From: Halalkalibacter oceani
GTDB lineage: Bacteria; Bacillota; Bacilli; Bacillales; Bacillaceae_D
Length of the DNA stretch: 32,665 nucleotides
Direction of reading: 5' to 3'
Assembly: GCF_023715605.1 (NCBI RefSeq)
Contig: NZ_JAMBOL010000037.1
Coordinates: forward strand, 1 to 32,665
How positions within the stretch are numbered: the first letter of the stretch is position 1; every line of letters starts with the position of its first letter. Below the pieces are notes generated by a model. That model had not been told where the DNA came from, searched no databases, and was given only the letters and a program-made list of their open reading frames with translations. The position numbers and the translations under genes were made by a program. This document shows positions 32,635 to 32,665 of this stretch, piece after piece.

Positions 32635-32665
32635 AGTGAGGTTACCACACCGACACTAAATCCCT

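Overview
The window looks like chromosomal DNA of a moderate-GC, spore-forming Bacillaceae bacterium. It encodes close relatives of Bacillus YkuI, YppG, CheV, YneR, CatE, AmpS, PfeT and QueCDEF. Shine-Dalgarno sites are strong (GGAGG type) and there is a preQ1-I riboswitch. No tRNA or rRNA gene was seen.

Positions 1-10200 form a CRISPR-rich accessory region without any cas gene. Two type I-C-like arrays (1887-2791 and 7906-10005) read on the minus strand, each behind an AT-rich leader carrying the same palindromic element. A third copy of that element (1091-1135) lies in a leader-like sequence that has lost its array and is interrupted by an IS5-family element (161-1011). A Fic protein gene sits between array 1 and this orphan leader. 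Between the two arrays lies a catabolic operon (IclR regulator, SDR, zinc dehydrogenase, FAA hydrolase) with a palindromic operator over its promoter, plus a further SDR gene.

Positions 10200-15100 hold a decayed lipoprotein gene, the ferrous-iron efflux ATPase PfeT with two Fur/PerR-like boxes, a DinB-like protein, a membrane-anchored unknown, a hotdog thioesterase and two coupled small ORFs. Positions 15200-17800 are the queuosine precursor operon queC-queD-queE-queF under a preQ1-I riboswitch. Positions 17800-26300 carry housekeeping and stress genes: AmpS, DUF948/DUF5665 membrane proteins, a CatE-like dioxygenase, a zinc-ribbon protein, an HSL-type esterase, MsrA, a nucleoside hydrolase, a YneR-like HesB protein and CheV.

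Positions 26600-32665 carry a SAM methyltransferase behind a consensus promoter and a terminator-like attenuator, a SurA-N-like lipoprotein, an M19 dipeptidase, an Hsp20 protein, YppG and YkuI. Just downstream of the dipeptidase is an easily missed gene (29060-29338): a HesB-like protein whose conserved cysteine codon is an in-frame TGA, followed by a well-placed SECIS-like hairpin. It is probably a selenoprotein and is the most notable single find. The IS-split orphan CRISPR leader next to fic and the attenuated methyltransferase come next.
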